NCBI GenBank assembly: GCA_019411365.1
Contig: DXQT01000005.1
Span: 1-64,000, forward strand
DNA length: 64,000 nt
Source of the DNA: Roseburia sp.
GTDB taxonomy: Bacteria; Bacillota_A; Clostridia; Lachnospirales; Lachnospiraceae
Reading direction: 5' to 3'
Made by a program: the position numbers and the translations under genes. The notes under the pieces are model-generated. The model ran no database searches. It saw only the letters and a program-made list of their open reading frames with translations, and had not been told where the DNA came from. Shown here piece by piece: positions 28,694 to 36,969 of the stretch (position 1 is its first letter; every line of letters begins with the position of its first letter).

Positions 28694-28936
28694 ATGTTGC
28701 AGTCAGAAAATTTTGTACCCATTTATGAAGAAATTGCAAGTGTAATAGGGGAGGAGGAAACGGTAAAACTATATAAGAAATTTCGCGGGCAGCAGATAAC
28801 ATTTCCACAGCGGTTGTATAACACAGATTATGTTGCTGCTTATGTGAAAGAAAACTACAACGGAGAGAATATCCGTGAATTAGCGCGTGAGTTTGAGTAT
28901 TCGGAACGGCGCGTGAGAGAGTTTTTGAAAATTTAG
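28694..28936 (+). CDS. Mor-family transcription activator-like protein
   Basis: An 80-residue protein like the C-terminal part of phage Mu Mor/C activators: a helical dimerisation part (YEEIASVIGEEETVKLYKKFRG) followed by a helix-turn-helix (ENIRELAREFEYSERRVREFL, residues about 58-78). A paralogue of the same design is encoded outside the element at 43713-43988. In mobile elements such proteins often switch on late or transfer genes; here the targets are unknown. The ribosome site is weak (GGCGGTGAT). Confidence 0.78.
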   Translation: MLQSENFVPIYEEIASVIGEEETVKLYKKFRGQQITFPQRLYNTDYVAAYVKENYNGENIRELAREFEYSERRVREFLKI

Positions 28937-28963
28937 TAAAGTAATATGGCGGAGGTAAAAGAG

Positions 28964-29113
28964 ATGAGTGCATCAGTTAAATATGTAGAATGGCGTTGTT
29001 CGCATTGTGGTAATACCGTGAGCAGAGCGAAGAACTTAGGAAAGCCAGCAGGTGGTTTTTGCAGTAAAAATAATCAAAAACCGCATACATACAAAAAGCA
29101 ACGGGAGTATTAA
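28964..29113 (+). CDS. Zinc-ribbon mini-protein, 49 aa
   Basis: ATG 28964 follows GGAGG with eight bases. The 49-residue product has WRCSHCG (residues 10-16) and a third Cys at 33 (GFCSKN), with His41 as a possible fourth ligand, and a basic C terminus. The shape is a half zinc ribbon such as those found in many small phage and element proteins. Function unknown. It lies between the Mor-like gene and the next Cys-rich gene in a tight operon. Confidence 0.65.
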   Translation: MSASVKYVEWRCSHCGNTVSRAKNLGKPAGGFCSKNNQKPHTYKKQREY

Positions 29114-29116
29114 TAG

Positions 29117-29320
29117 ATGAAAGCGAAAGCCAGAGCAAATAATATCACTTCAAAGAAGTGTGCATTCTGCAAGAACTGGTACGACCCGGCAAATTCTGCA
29201 ATTAAACCCTGTGGGACAATTACATGGGAATATGACATGGAAATGAAGTGCATGTGCAGGGTAAAGAAAGTTCTAAAAAAGGGATTTCAATCGTGTTCCC
29301 AATTTGAATCAAAAATTTAG
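29117..29320 (+). CDS. Cys-rich small protein
   Basis: A 67-residue basic protein starting three bases after the previous stop, so translationally coupled. Cys residues are arranged as CAFCKNWYD near 15-22, then Cys at about 32, 44-46 (CMC) and 60. Six Cys in 67 residues suggest metal binding. I do not recognise the family; the pattern recalls small zinc-binding proteins of phages and integrative elements. Confidence 0.6.
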   Translation: MKAKARANNITSKKCAFCKNWYDPANSAIKPCGTITWEYDMEMKCMCRVKKVLKKGFQSCSQFESKI

Positions 29321-29331
29321 AGGTAAAAAAG

Positions 29332-29553
29332 ATGGGAAAACTGGATGATTTAAGGCAACTGACAGAAGGACTAATAGTAATGCACATGGATGATAAATAT
29401 GGTGTGAATAAATTGGAAAATGCAAAAGAGGAATTTAAAGTAAATTTGCGTGATGCAATTATAACCAATTTGATCTTGGCAGCAGTATGTGTCGGCATTA
29501 TGTACTTACGATTTAGAGTTTTTGGAAAGCAGGATGGTTACTATGGCTTCTAA
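29332..29553 (+). CDS. Small single-pass membrane protein
   Basis: A 73-residue protein: a charged helical first half (KLENAKEEFKVNLRD) and one hydrophobic segment at about residues 44-60, then a short basic tail RFRVFGKQDG. The following gene overlaps its end by 11 bases, so they are coupled. Function unknown; membrane topology suggests the helical N terminus is cytoplasmic. Confidence 0.6.
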   Translation: MGKLDDLRQLTEGLIVMHMDDKYGVNKLENAKEEFKVNLRDAIITNLILAAVCVGIMYLRFRVFGKQDGYYGF

Positions 29554-29821
29554 AAAGGTAAAGATATCAGCAAATCAGGCATTGAATGCGACGAATAAAG
29601 TTCTTAATAGTATGACCGAAATAAGCGATCATTATGTAAATGGGAAAAAATATTATAATTCAAATCAGGCGAAAGCGGATTTAATGGTAGTACAAAAGTT
29701 AAGAAAAAGAACAGATTTTGTCGCAGGACTTACGGTTGTTTTATGGTTGGTGCTTATAATCGGAACCATCGTGTTATGCGTTACTGGAAATGATATTGTT
29801 TTGGAGCTGCTGCATTTATAA
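29543..29821 (+). CDS. Small membrane protein, one C-terminal membrane segment
   Basis: The frame is open from 29489, but ATG 29543 has AGGA eight bases upstream and overlaps the previous gene by 11 bases, which fits translational coupling (92 aa). The first 60 residues are polar and basic; residues about 62-85 are a single hydrophobic helix ending in LELLHL. Together with the previous gene it may form a membrane pair. No family recognised. Confidence 0.6.
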   Translation: MASKKVKISANQALNATNKVLNSMTEISDHYVNGKKYYNSNQAKADLMVVQKLRKRTDFVAGLTVVLWLVLIIGTIVLCVTGNDIVLELLHL

Positions 29822-29833
29822 GGAAGTAATGGC

Positions 29834-30250
29834 ATGAAAAGGTTAAGCAGAAGAGCAAGAAAACAAAAGAAACAAGAGGAACAGTGCCGGGGAAAAAAGT
29901 TATCGAAAGCAGGAATTCCATACTCTAAGCACAAGAAAAGAATATGCTATCATTTTGGATGGAGTGGAGATATGGCACTTGGAGTGCGGATATATGCCAT
30001 GACTGAAAAGGATAACGATAACAGATATGTTTGCCGGGGATGTGGCAAGGTATTTACGCAAGCAGAAATGAAACAAATGGAAAAATTGTGTTTCTATCTA
30101 CAGGCAACGCCAGTAAAAAGTAAAAGTAAGGTGCAGGATTTATTGAAAGGCATAGAGCCGGTTGAGTATTATTATAAGGATAGAAACGAAATTGTTCGAT
30201 GTAGCAGATTAGATGTGCTACCTAGAATAGCAGGCGTTTGGAATGAATAA
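29834..30250 (+). CDS. Basic protein with central CxxC
   Basis: A 138-residue protein with a strongly basic first 35 residues (RLSRRARKQKKQEEQ) and a possible zinc knuckle YVCRGCGKVFTQAEM at about 65-79. The rest looks alpha-beta with no known motif. A nucleic-acid-binding role is plausible from charge and CxxC but not shown. It is the last gene of the left operon; a terminator follows at 30346-30391. Confidence 0.6.
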   Translation: MKRLSRRARKQKKQEEQCRGKKLSKAGIPYSKHKKRICYHFGWSGDMALGVRIYAMTEKDNDNRYVCRGCGKVFTQAEMKQMEKLCFYLQATPVKSKSKVQDLLKGIEPVEYYYKDRNEIVRCSRLDVLPRIAGVWNE

Positions 30251-30345
30251 CAAGAGAAGTTCTGATTGTGAATATCATAAGGATAGAACTTAGCAATACG
30301 GGTTTATAAAAGTATACATTTGCAGACACCAAAAAAGAGTACAAA

Positions 30346-30391
30346 GAGCGTTCGAAATTCTATACAAATAGGATTTTTGGACGTTCTTTTT
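30346..30391 (+). terminator. Terminator of the left operon of the element
   Basis: GAGCGTTC (30346-30353) pairs with GGACGTTC (30379-30386) through six Watson-Crick and two wobble pairs, extended inward by GAAAT/ATTTT-type pairing, and is followed by TTTTT. Confidence 0.65.
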
Positions 30392-30430
30392 GTATGCAGA
30401 AATTTATGGACAGTGAATCGCTACCATTGT

Positions 30431-30533
30431 AACAGTAAATTTTTTAACGCTAATTCAGTTCAAGCGCACAGCAAGGACTGCGCTTGAACTATGGAAGAAA
30501 GAGAAACTGAATCATCGTAAAAAATTAACTGCC
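30431..30533. repeat. Large dyad upstream of the serine recombinase gene
   Basis: A perfect 11-bp stem GTTCAAGCGCA (30458-30468) / TGCGCTTGAAC (30479-30489) with a 10-base loop sits inside imperfect 28-30 base arms (30431-30460 against 30504-30533) that share CAGT-AATTTTTTA and ATTCAGTT. The region 30251-30559 has no gene. Candidates are a res/recombination site for the adjacent recombinase or a replication origin for the nearby helicase. Confidence 0.65.
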
Positions 30534-30559
30534 ACAATGCAAGGTCAGGAGGAAAAATT

Positions 30560-31183
30560 ATGGCAATATATGGATATCATAGGACATCAACAAAGGAACA
30601 GCATTTAGATAGAGGAATTAATGAGATAACGGAGTTTTGCAAAGATAACCATTATAAACTGGAAAAAATATATACAGATCAACAGACAGGAAAGAATTTT
30701 AGCAGACCCCGGTACACGGTACTAAGGGATGATATTTTACGTGAAGGAGATACGTTGATAATCACCGAGGTAGACCGGTTGGGGAGAAATAAAAAGGATA
30801 CAGTAGAAGAACTGCGGATGTTGGCAAATCGAGGTATACGGGTAACGATCTTGGAGATACTTACAACGTTGCAGGATTTGTCTAAAATGGACAATGCTAT
30901 GGCGAAAATGATATTGGAAACGGTCAATCATATGCTGATTGAACTATATGCGGCTATGGCACAGGCAGAGGTTGAGAAAAAAGAAAAGAGACAGCGTGAA
31001 GGGATTGAACAGATGAAGGCAAGAGGTGGATGGGATAAATATGGCAGACCGCGTATAAAACAGCCGGATAACTGGAAAGAGGTTATTCAGAGCTGGAAGG
31101 CAGGGGAGATAACAGCAGTGGAGGCTATGAGATTAACCGGGATGAGGAAGAGCAGTTTTTATAAGCTGGTTAAGGCAGAGTAA
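30560..31183 (+). CDS. Serine recombinase of the resolvase/invertase family
   Basis: Small serine recombinase (207 aa). The catalytic Ser is in YHRTSTKEQ (about residue 10), the conserved Arg in DRLGRNKKDT near 75-80; a long E-helix follows and the C-terminal HTH is about 175-205 (TAVEAMRLTGMRKSSFYKL). Such proteins resolve dimers or invert DNA between two sites. AGGAGG lies before the start. Its likely site is the large dyad directly upstream. Having both a serine and a tyrosine recombinase on a 10-kb element is uncommon but known for plasmid-like elements. Confidence 0.92.
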   Translation: MAIYGYHRTSTKEQHLDRGINEITEFCKDNHYKLEKIYTDQQTGKNFSRPRYTVLRDDILREGDTLIITEVDRLGRNKKDTVEELRMLANRGIRVTILEILTTLQDLSKMDNAMAKMILETVNHMLIELYAAMAQAEVEKKEKRQREGIEQMKARGGWDKYGRPRIKQPDNWKEVIQSWKAGEITAVEAMRLTGMRKSSFYKLVKAE

Positions 31184-31188
31184 AAAAG

Positions 31189-31296
31189 TGTTCCAGTGTT
31201 CCAGATATATTGCATTTTTTAATATAGGAAAAAGAGTATTTCCCTTATAAAAATATAGTAAAAAAAGATATCTAATATAACCGGAACACTGGAACA
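31189..31296. repeat. Perfect 14-bp inverted repeat between convergent genes
   Basis: TGTTCCAGTGTTCC (31189-31202) is repeated inverted as GGAACACTGGAACA (31283-31296), 80 bases apart, AT-rich between. Each arm is itself partly repetitive (TTCCAGTGTTCC). It lies between the serine recombinase gene and the convergent zinc-finger gene. Confidence 0.7.
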
Positions 31297-31302
31297 GGGG
31301 AT

Positions 31303-32538
31303 TTAGACGTTCTTATGAGTGATTTTTTGTTTATAATTTCGATTAGCAACTTTGTGTGCACATTCACGACAACAGTATTTTCGGTTCGTATATGCACCAG
31401 AATGTGCAAAGAGCATATTGCATTTTTTATTTGCACAACGTGTAATGACTTTTGAATTTGAGTAGTCCAGATAAAAATAGAAGAATATAGCACTTACCAG
31501 CGTTGGAAATTCCCAGTCTGAAATTATTTCTGAATCTTTTAAAGTAATCTTAGGATAGATTTCTCTTATTTCAAAAGAAAGAACATCAGAGAAAATACAT
31601 TGAGCCAGAGATATGATGACTTCCTGATGGCTAATAAAAAAAGAATGACAAAAATCATTATCTGTTAATGGATTAGAAATTGTTCTGGATAGAAAGTTAA
31701 TTACGTCTGCATTAGGTGCGGGAGTACCATTATTTTCTATAAGGTCTGAATAGAAATCTGTTTTAATGTCTGTGATGGAGTTTGAATTATTATCTGTCTT
31801 ACTTTCCGCATTGTTATCTGTCGTAGTATTGATATTGTCATCTTTTTTGATGCCTGAATTGTCGTCAACATTTGTAGCAGATTTGGCTTCTGTAATATCA
31901 TCAATTTGGGACGTTATGTGTTTTGATTTGCTGATATTCAATCTATATATGTAATCAATGAATGGGTATTTTGAAAAGTATGTTCGATACTTTTCGTGAT
32001 CGGTGGTATCGGCATATTCTAATTCATACATCACGGAGAAAAAAGGATTTTGAATAAGGGCAAGGCAGTTTAATAGTAAATCTTTTAACGTGTTGTCGAT
32101 ATCTTTGGAGTTGGTATATGATTTATCCTTTAAGGTGTTGTATTTGAGCATCAAACGGTGAATTTCTATTAAATATTTCATTTGTAATTGGTAATATTTG
32201 AAATGTTTATATGAAATGCAATCGTAAAGATCATTATAACATTCAAATATTTGAAGAGTTTGATAATTGTGGTATTCATTATCATTTTTGGGGACAAGTT
32301 TAAAATTTATGATTGCACCATATTTATTACAGAAGGTTATTATCTGATCAAGCGTTTCAGCCTTGGCGAAATCAATGTAAATAGGGGACTTATCTTCAGA
32401 AGGATCTGAATCGTAAAGTGTGATGGGGGTTAAATCTGTTGTGGGTAATGTTGGTGAACCGATAGTTGTATCGTTTTCATCACTGTCTGTATGGTACTGG
32501 TATTTGGGTTCAATAATGTTGTTGTATACAAGCCTCAT
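31303..32538 (-). CDS. Protein with C-terminal zinc finger (CGNR-like) on the element
   Basis: A 411-residue protein. The N-terminal two thirds are helical with no clear family; about residues 215-265 form an Asn/Asp/Thr/Ser-rich spacer; the last 45 residues carry CANKKC then RKYCCREC, a zinc finger like those at the end of CGNR/ABATE proteins. The ATG at 32565 also opens the frame, but ATG 32538 has GGAGG five bases upstream. Only this gene and the left HTH gene face left on the element, so it may be a regulator. Function not assigned. Confidence 0.65.
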   Translation of the reverse strand: MRLVYNNIIEPKYQYHTDSDENDTTIGSPTLPTTDLTPITLYDSDPSEDKSPIYIDFAKAETLDQIITFCNKYGAIINFKLVPKNDNEYHNYQTLQIFECYNDLYDCISYKHFKYYQLQMKYLIEIHRLMLKYNTLKDKSYTNSKDIDNTLKDLLLNCLALIQNPFFSVMYELEYADTTDHEKYRTYFSKYPFIDYIYRLNISKSKHITSQIDDITEAKSATNVDDNSGIKKDDNINTTTDNNAESKTDNNSNSITDIKTDFYSDLIENNGTPAPNADVINFLSRTISNPLTDNDFCHSFFISHQEVIISLAQCIFSDVLSFEIREIYPKITLKDSEIISDWEFPTLVSAIFFYFYLDYSNSKVITRCANKKCNMLFAHSGAYTNRKYCCRECAHKVANRNYKQKITHKNV

Positions 32539-32653
32539 AGGCACCTCCGTATAAAAAGTGGACACTAAGTAGATATATCTATATCCACCATGATATCGTA
32601 CAATTGAATTGTTGGCAATGGCAGAATACAGCCGACGGAAGGAGATAAAATGT

Positions 32654-33202
32654 ATGAAAGAAACAATGACAACCCAAAGTAATATGACAGAGGTCGAAAC
32701 AAGCAGATTGGAGAAGTATGTAGAGAGGCTAAGAGAGCAGCCGCAGTGGAGAAATCAGCTTTTGATTAAGAATGGACAGGCTACTTTTGTAAAAAATGGA
32801 AAAGTTCATACATGCAATAAAATAGAAGGCTACGTTAAGTTACCAGATATGAAATGCGTGGAACCGATCCAGCAGATAGAGATGTCGATTGGTTTTGCAC
32901 CAAAGATGCGGATGATCCTCTGGAAAGACAAGAAAGCATATTTTCGTGGTTATCGAAAAGCAAATACAGATGGGTGTATTTTATTTATACATGCAATAAG
33001 TGAATCGTACGATTTATTGATTGTAGATATTAAAGATGACATACCAGCTTTAATTGCTATAGATGATAGCGAAATAGAGAATGTAAATTCGATAACATAT
33101 CCGATACTGGAATATCTTATAAAAAATTCGATAGAGGTGTCAGAGAATGTCATAGAGGAAGAGCCTTACGGGAAAGGGGATTTTGATGATGAGTGGGAAT
33201 AA
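32654..33202 (+). CDS. Hypothetical protein upstream of the replication helicase
   Basis: A 182-residue soluble protein with no known motif; the N-terminal 30 residues are helical (SRLEKYVERLREQPQW) and the rest looks alpha-beta. The frame opens at 32609 but ATG 32654 lies nine bases after AAGGAG. It overlaps the next gene, a P4-type helicase, by 17 bases, so the two are translationally coupled, and a role in replication or primase accessory function is inferred from that only. Confidence 0.6.
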   Translation: MKETMTTQSNMTEVETSRLEKYVERLREQPQWRNQLLIKNGQATFVKNGKVHTCNKIEGYVKLPDMKCVEPIQQIEMSIGFAPKMRMILWKDKKAYFRGYRKANTDGCILFIHAISESYDLLIVDIKDDIPALIAIDDSEIENVNSITYPILEYLIKNSIEVSENVIEEEPYGKGDFDDEWE

Positions 33203-34736
33203 TTTGTTTATGAAACGACAGGCGCGGACAATCGACTTGCTGAATGAATTAGAAAATACAGCGACACCGTTTATAATCCATCAGACAGAGGTTGATATGG
33301 AGACAGAATTTGATTATTCATGTAATAAAATAAATGGAAATAAGCTTGAGGATGAATTGGAAGATATCGTCGTAAAAGTAATTTCTACAAATGACACGAA
33401 AAAGAATTTGCATACGTTGCTAAGAGAAAAAGAATTACGGATGCAGGAAATAGAGGAACTCATTCTTGAAAACGCAATAGTTAAAAAAATAGAGGAAAAG
33501 CTTTATATTTGGAACGGCAAATATTATCGACAGCTTAATGAAGAATCCTTTGTCAGGGAAGCGCGAAGTGTGCTGCCAAAAGAGATGCAAAAAAGAATTC
33601 CATATTATAACCGATTTCAGGATACGTATAAATATATGCAGGCAAATGGTAGTCTGACAGGTGAATTTAAGAAAAAGGATGTTGCGACTGCAAAACATAT
33701 GATTGTTTTTCAAAATGGCATATATAATGCAGAGAAAGATGCACTTATAAATAGCACCTCAAAATATCCTGTGTTATTCGAGATAAATGCCGAATACTTA
33801 GGGAATGAAGAAGTACAGACGCCATATATGGATAAAATCATAATGCAGGCTACAGGAGGAGATGTAGATACATTAGAAAGATTTTATCAATGTCTGGGAT
33901 ATATTTATTCACAAGGAACGGAGGCTAAAAAATTCTTTGTATTTGGAACAGCTCCCGATAGTGGAAAAAGCATTATTGGCGAATTTATAGCAAAGACAAT
34001 AGGAGAGGGCAATATTTCAACTATTTCGCTTAATGAATTTGGAAGCCGTTTCAAACTTGGGAGTATAAGTCAAAGGATCCTTAATTACAACATGGATTTG
34101 CCAGCAGGCATGTTAGACAAAAAATCAGTGCAGTTGTTAAAGCTGCTTACCGGTGATGCAAAAATAGATTGCGAAGAAAAATATGTGCAGAACAGAACGG
34201 TGACGCATCATTGTAAATTTTTATTTGCAACAAATCATCCAATTCAGCTAAAGGAGGATGATGAGGCATTTTATCATAGAATGCTGTTAATACCGTTTGT
34301 TAAATCTATAGCTGATGAAAATCGAGATTATAGTATGCCAGAAAAATTATGGAAAGAGCGTCATGCAATTGCTACCAGAGCGGCACATGCATACCGTGAT
34401 TTGTATAGAAATAATTTTGTTTTTCATGAATCAGAACTTGCTGATAGGATGTTAAATGAATGGAGAGAGAACTGCCGCCAAAAGTGTTTGAAAGAATTCT
34501 TTTATCAATGCTGTGAAGTGGTAAAAGAACGTGAAGATGCGTTTGTACCCACAGATGCGTTGTTTAAGGCATATCGGAAATTCTGTGCGGAAAAGGACAT
34601 ACATATACGAGATAGCGATAAACCGCAGTTTTCACGACTATTTAAAAATACATTTGGCATAGCCAGTACCAAAAGAAGAGTTGATGGTTATAATTCACCA
34701 GTAAATGGTTATCTGGGAATTCAATTAATTGAATGA
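33186..34736 (+). CDS. P4/D5-type primase-helicase (superfamily 3 helicase)
   Basis: Probable replication protein of the element. The C-terminal half is an SF3 helicase: Walker A GTAPDSGKS (about 257-265), Walker B-like ILNYNMDLP, and the sensor KFLFATNHP near 345, the hallmark of the phage/plasmid primase P4 family. The N-terminal region contains the D5_N-like part (KNGIYNAEKDALI area) with no canonical primase zinc motif seen. TTG 33183 is rejected; two ATG (33186, 33189) follow AAAGGGG. 516 aa. It would let the excised circle replicate, using the dyad or another origin. Confidence 0.88.
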   Translation: MMSGNNLFMKRQARTIDLLNELENTATPFIIHQTEVDMETEFDYSCNKINGNKLEDELEDIVVKVISTNDTKKNLHTLLREKELRMQEIEELILENAIVKKIEEKLYIWNGKYYRQLNEESFVREARSVLPKEMQKRIPYYNRFQDTYKYMQANGSLTGEFKKKDVATAKHMIVFQNGIYNAEKDALINSTSKYPVLFEINAEYLGNEEVQTPYMDKIIMQATGGDVDTLERFYQCLGYIYSQGTEAKKFFVFGTAPDSGKSIIGEFIAKTIGEGNISTISLNEFGSRFKLGSISQRILNYNMDLPAGMLDKKSVQLLKLLTGDAKIDCEEKYVQNRTVTHHCKFLFATNHPIQLKEDDEAFYHRMLLIPFVKSIADENRDYSMPEKLWKERHAIATRAAHAYRDLYRNNFVFHESELADRMLNEWRENCRQKCLKEFFYQCCEVVKEREDAFVPTDALFKAYRKFCAEKDIHIRDSDKPQFSRLFKNTFGIASTKRRVDGYNSPVNGYLGIQLIE

Positions 34737-34795
34737 ACCCACAGTCAGCTTTTTGCGGAATACAATTATACTCAAAATAACAGGAGGACAAAAGA

Positions 34796-35002
34796 ATGAA
34801 TACAGATACAAGCATAACAGAGACAAAAGGATTACCAGTAGTTGTGAACGTAGAGGGTTTATGTGAACTGCTGCAATTAGGCAGACCAAGTGCTTTAAAA
34901 GTGGCTGTTGCAGCAGGGGCACGCATTGATATTGAAGGCAGCAGGATTTTAAGATTTAATGTGAAAAAAATCCTTGAGTATATTGAGGAAAACAGCTACT
35001 AA
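34796..35002 (+). CDS. Probable excisionase (HTH protein) next to the integrase
   Basis: A 68-residue protein with a MerR/excisionase-type fold: VVVNVEGLCELLQLGRPSALKVAV (helix-turn-helix about 16-38) and wing RIDIEGSRILRFNVKKILEYIEE. Small DNA-benders of this type directly upstream of a tyrosine integrase are usually Xis. A hairpin with a short T-run at 35011-35039 separates it from int and could attenuate int. AGGAGG precedes the start. Confidence 0.75.
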   Translation: MNTDTSITETKGLPVVVNVEGLCELLQLGRPSALKVAVAAGARIDIEGSRILRFNVKKILEYIEENSY

Positions 35003-35010
35003 AGGTTAAG

Positions 35011-35039
35011 AAAGAGGCGGAGGAAACTCTGCCTCTTTT
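35011..35039 (+). terminator. Hairpin between xis-like gene and int
   Basis: AAAGAGGC (35011-35018) pairs with GCCTCTTT (35031-35038) and a GAG/CTC inner stem, followed by TTTT. It may be an attenuator that limits integrase expression. Confidence 0.6.
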
Positions 35040-35056
35040 CATGGGAGGATTTGAAT

Positions 35057-36244
35057 ATGGCTTTTGATAAGGATGGAAAAACTGTATTACCGGCAAATAT
35101 TTATTATGACAGGAAAAAGGAAATTTACTATGCCGATAAAGTGTATAAAGGTGAAAGAATTTATTTTGCAGGGAAAACGAAAGCAGAAGCAGAAAAAAGA
35201 TTGCGGAAAAGGCTATATGAGATAGATATGCACATTTCCCCACAAAAGAAAAGTAATGTTACGGTAGAAGAACTTTTTGAATTATATGTAGGAGAGTATC
35301 ACCCGGAATTAAAGCCGACAACCGTGCAGCAGTACAGATTTTTGTATGATTATTATTTGAAGGATTTTATTGGAAAGGTAAAATTGAAAAATCTTTTGCC
35401 GTATCATATTCAAAAAGTATATAATCATCTTGTAGAAAAAAAGATGAAACAGGGTACAGTGAATAACGTTAGAAAAATGCTGCGTACTCTGCTGAATGAA
35501 GCTGTAAGGCGTGGTATGCTTTCGGCAGATGACAATCCATACCCGAAGGTAAAGGCACCAAGTAACTTGCCGGTAAAGCAGCAAAGAAGTTTTACGGAAG
35601 AGCAGAGAGACCAGTTTTTACAGTATGCAGGAAAAAGTTTATATGCAAATTTATATAAACTGCTGCTCTATACAGGAATGAGGGTTGGAGAGGCATTAGC
35701 TTTAATGATCTGTGATGTTGATTGGGATAACCATGTTTTGCATGTTACCAAGAATTTGCAGAAAACAACGCAGGGGGTGTTTTATATAGAAACACCTAAG
35801 ACGCGCGAAAGTATCCGGGACATCTATTTAGTACCAGAGGCAGAGGGAGCGATAAAAAGCCAGTTGGAGTTACGAAAAATTATTGTCGAACCGATACAAG
35901 AAGATATAAAGGGCGAGTTTGAAAACTTATTATTTGTAAATACTAAGGGAAAACCCGTAAATGTCGGTTCAGTCAGACAGAGCATCAATCGGATTGTTGA
36001 GAAGATACGTGCCGATGGAAATAACTGTCCGGACATATGGATACATGCTATGAGGCATGGGTATGTATCTATTGCGGTGGCAAGAGGTGTGCCATTAGAG
36101 GTAGTGCAGGCAAACGTCGGACATACGAGTATTGAGACGACAATGCGTTATTTGGAGTTGCAGCCAGACTATATTAGGAAGCAGAGTATGAAGATATCAG
36201 ATCTTTATCAGAGCAAAGAAGCAGGAGACAAGTCTATGCAATAG
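35057..36244 (+). CDS. int: Tyrosine integrase of the element
   Basis: Phage-type site-specific recombinase (395 aa). An N-terminal AP2-like arm-binding part (IYYDRKKEIYYADK) precedes the core-binding SAM-like domain (about 65-150) and the catalytic domain with Arg in TGMRVGEALAL, His-x-x-Arg in HAMRHGYVS, His in VGHTSIETTMRYLEL and the Tyr nucleophile in that same segment. TTG 35051 is rejected because ATG 35057 follows GGAGG by eight bases. Sits at the right end as expected, with the likely Xis upstream and the 12-bp arm repeats downstream. Confidence 0.95.
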   Translation: MAFDKDGKTVLPANIYYDRKKEIYYADKVYKGERIYFAGKTKAEAEKRLRKRLYEIDMHISPQKKSNVTVEELFELYVGEYHPELKPTTVQQYRFLYDYYLKDFIGKVKLKNLLPYHIQKVYNHLVEKKMKQGTVNNVRKMLRTLLNEAVRRGMLSADDNPYPKVKAPSNLPVKQQRSFTEEQRDQFLQYAGKSLYANLYKLLLYTGMRVGEALALMICDVDWDNHVLHVTKNLQKTTQGVFYIETPKTRESIRDIYLVPEAEGAIKSQLELRKIIVEPIQEDIKGEFENLLFVNTKGKPVNVGSVRQSINRIVEKIRADGNNCPDIWIHAMRHGYVSIAVARGVPLEVVQANVGHTSIETTMRYLELQPDYIRKQSMKISDLYQSKEAGDKSMQ

Positions 36245-36325
36245 TTATGATGGATTTTTGGCTGATATCAGAGTATAATAAAAGAAACCAATAGTGATTT
36301 TTATAAGGAAGGATAGGGTGATTTT

Positions 36326-36490
36326 ATGGCACCATTAGCACAGGAAACTGTAAAATATAGCGAGCAGGAAGAAAAACTCTTTCGTGAATTGGATAAAGGA
36401 ATTGATGATATGGAACAGGGGAATACCATTCCACATGAAGAAGCAATGAGACAAATTCGCGAAAGGTTGTTAAAGGAATATGCAATATAG
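36326..36490 (+). CDS. Antitoxin-like small protein
   Basis: A 54-residue acidic protein (start MAPLAQETVKYSEQEEK, then RELDKGIDDMEQGNTIPHEEAMRQI) with the shape of antitoxins of ParD/RelB-type systems: a helical protein ending in a C-terminal segment that would wrap the toxin. Its last 11 bases overlap the toxin gene. GGATAGGGTG gives a weak ribosome site. Pairing with the following RelE/ParE-like gene is the main support. Confidence 0.75.
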   Translation: MAPLAQETVKYSEQEEKLFRELDKGIDDMEQGNTIPHEEAMRQIRERLLKEYAI

Positions 36491-36815
36491 GTTACGTGTG
36501 ACAAGGGAAGCGTCAGAAGATGTAACAGGGTTGGCAGGATATATTGCGCGAAAATTTGCTAATATAGATGCGGCACTGAATTTTCTTGATAAATACGATA
36601 AAGAAGTACAGCGACTGACTAATTTTCCATTTGGTTATCGAGGGGTAAGTTTTGAATATCGTGGATATGAAATCAGAATAAAATCCTTTGGTACATATAA
36701 TGTGTTCTTTACAGTTGATATTGCTGAAAAACAGGTATTTGTTTTGCGGGTTTTAAAGGATAGGCAGGATTGGAAAACAATACTTGGAAGTCAGGATAAA
36801 TATCATTTTGAATAG
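36480..36815 (+). CDS. RelE/ParE-family toxin
   Basis: A 111-residue protein with the RelE/ParE fold: RLRVTREASEDVTGLAGYIA (helix pair), FPFGYRGVSFEYRGYEIRIKSFGTYNVFFTV core and VFVLRVLKDRQDW end. RelE relatives cut mRNA on the ribosome and ParE relatives poison gyrase; the sequence alone does not decide. It overlaps the antitoxin gene by 11 bases. A toxin-antitoxin pair at the right end would stabilise the element against loss. Confidence 0.85.
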   Translation: MQYRLRVTREASEDVTGLAGYIARKFANIDAALNFLDKYDKEVQRLTNFPFGYRGVSFEYRGYEIRIKSFGTYNVFFTVDIAEKQVFVLRVLKDRQDWKTILGSQDKYHFE

Positions 36816-36844
36816 AACGGATATGGAAAGACAGCCAGAAAATA

Positions 36845-36880
36845 GTCTGGGAATTTGTCTGGGAATCTGACTGGGAATTT
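36845..36880 (+). repeat. Three tandem 12-bp arm-type repeats
   Basis: GTCTGGGAATTT, GTCTGGGAATCT and GACTGGGAATTT follow each other without gaps. The same unit occurs at the left end (27090-27112). Placement 90 bases inside attR fits integrase arm-binding sites. Confidence 0.75.
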
Positions 36881-36969
36881 CAGTTTAGAGTAAAACGACA
36901 GATAATCAGAGAACGCCGAAAATAAAGGCTTTTATCAAATCAGAAACTAAGGAAAATGCGAAAAAATGT

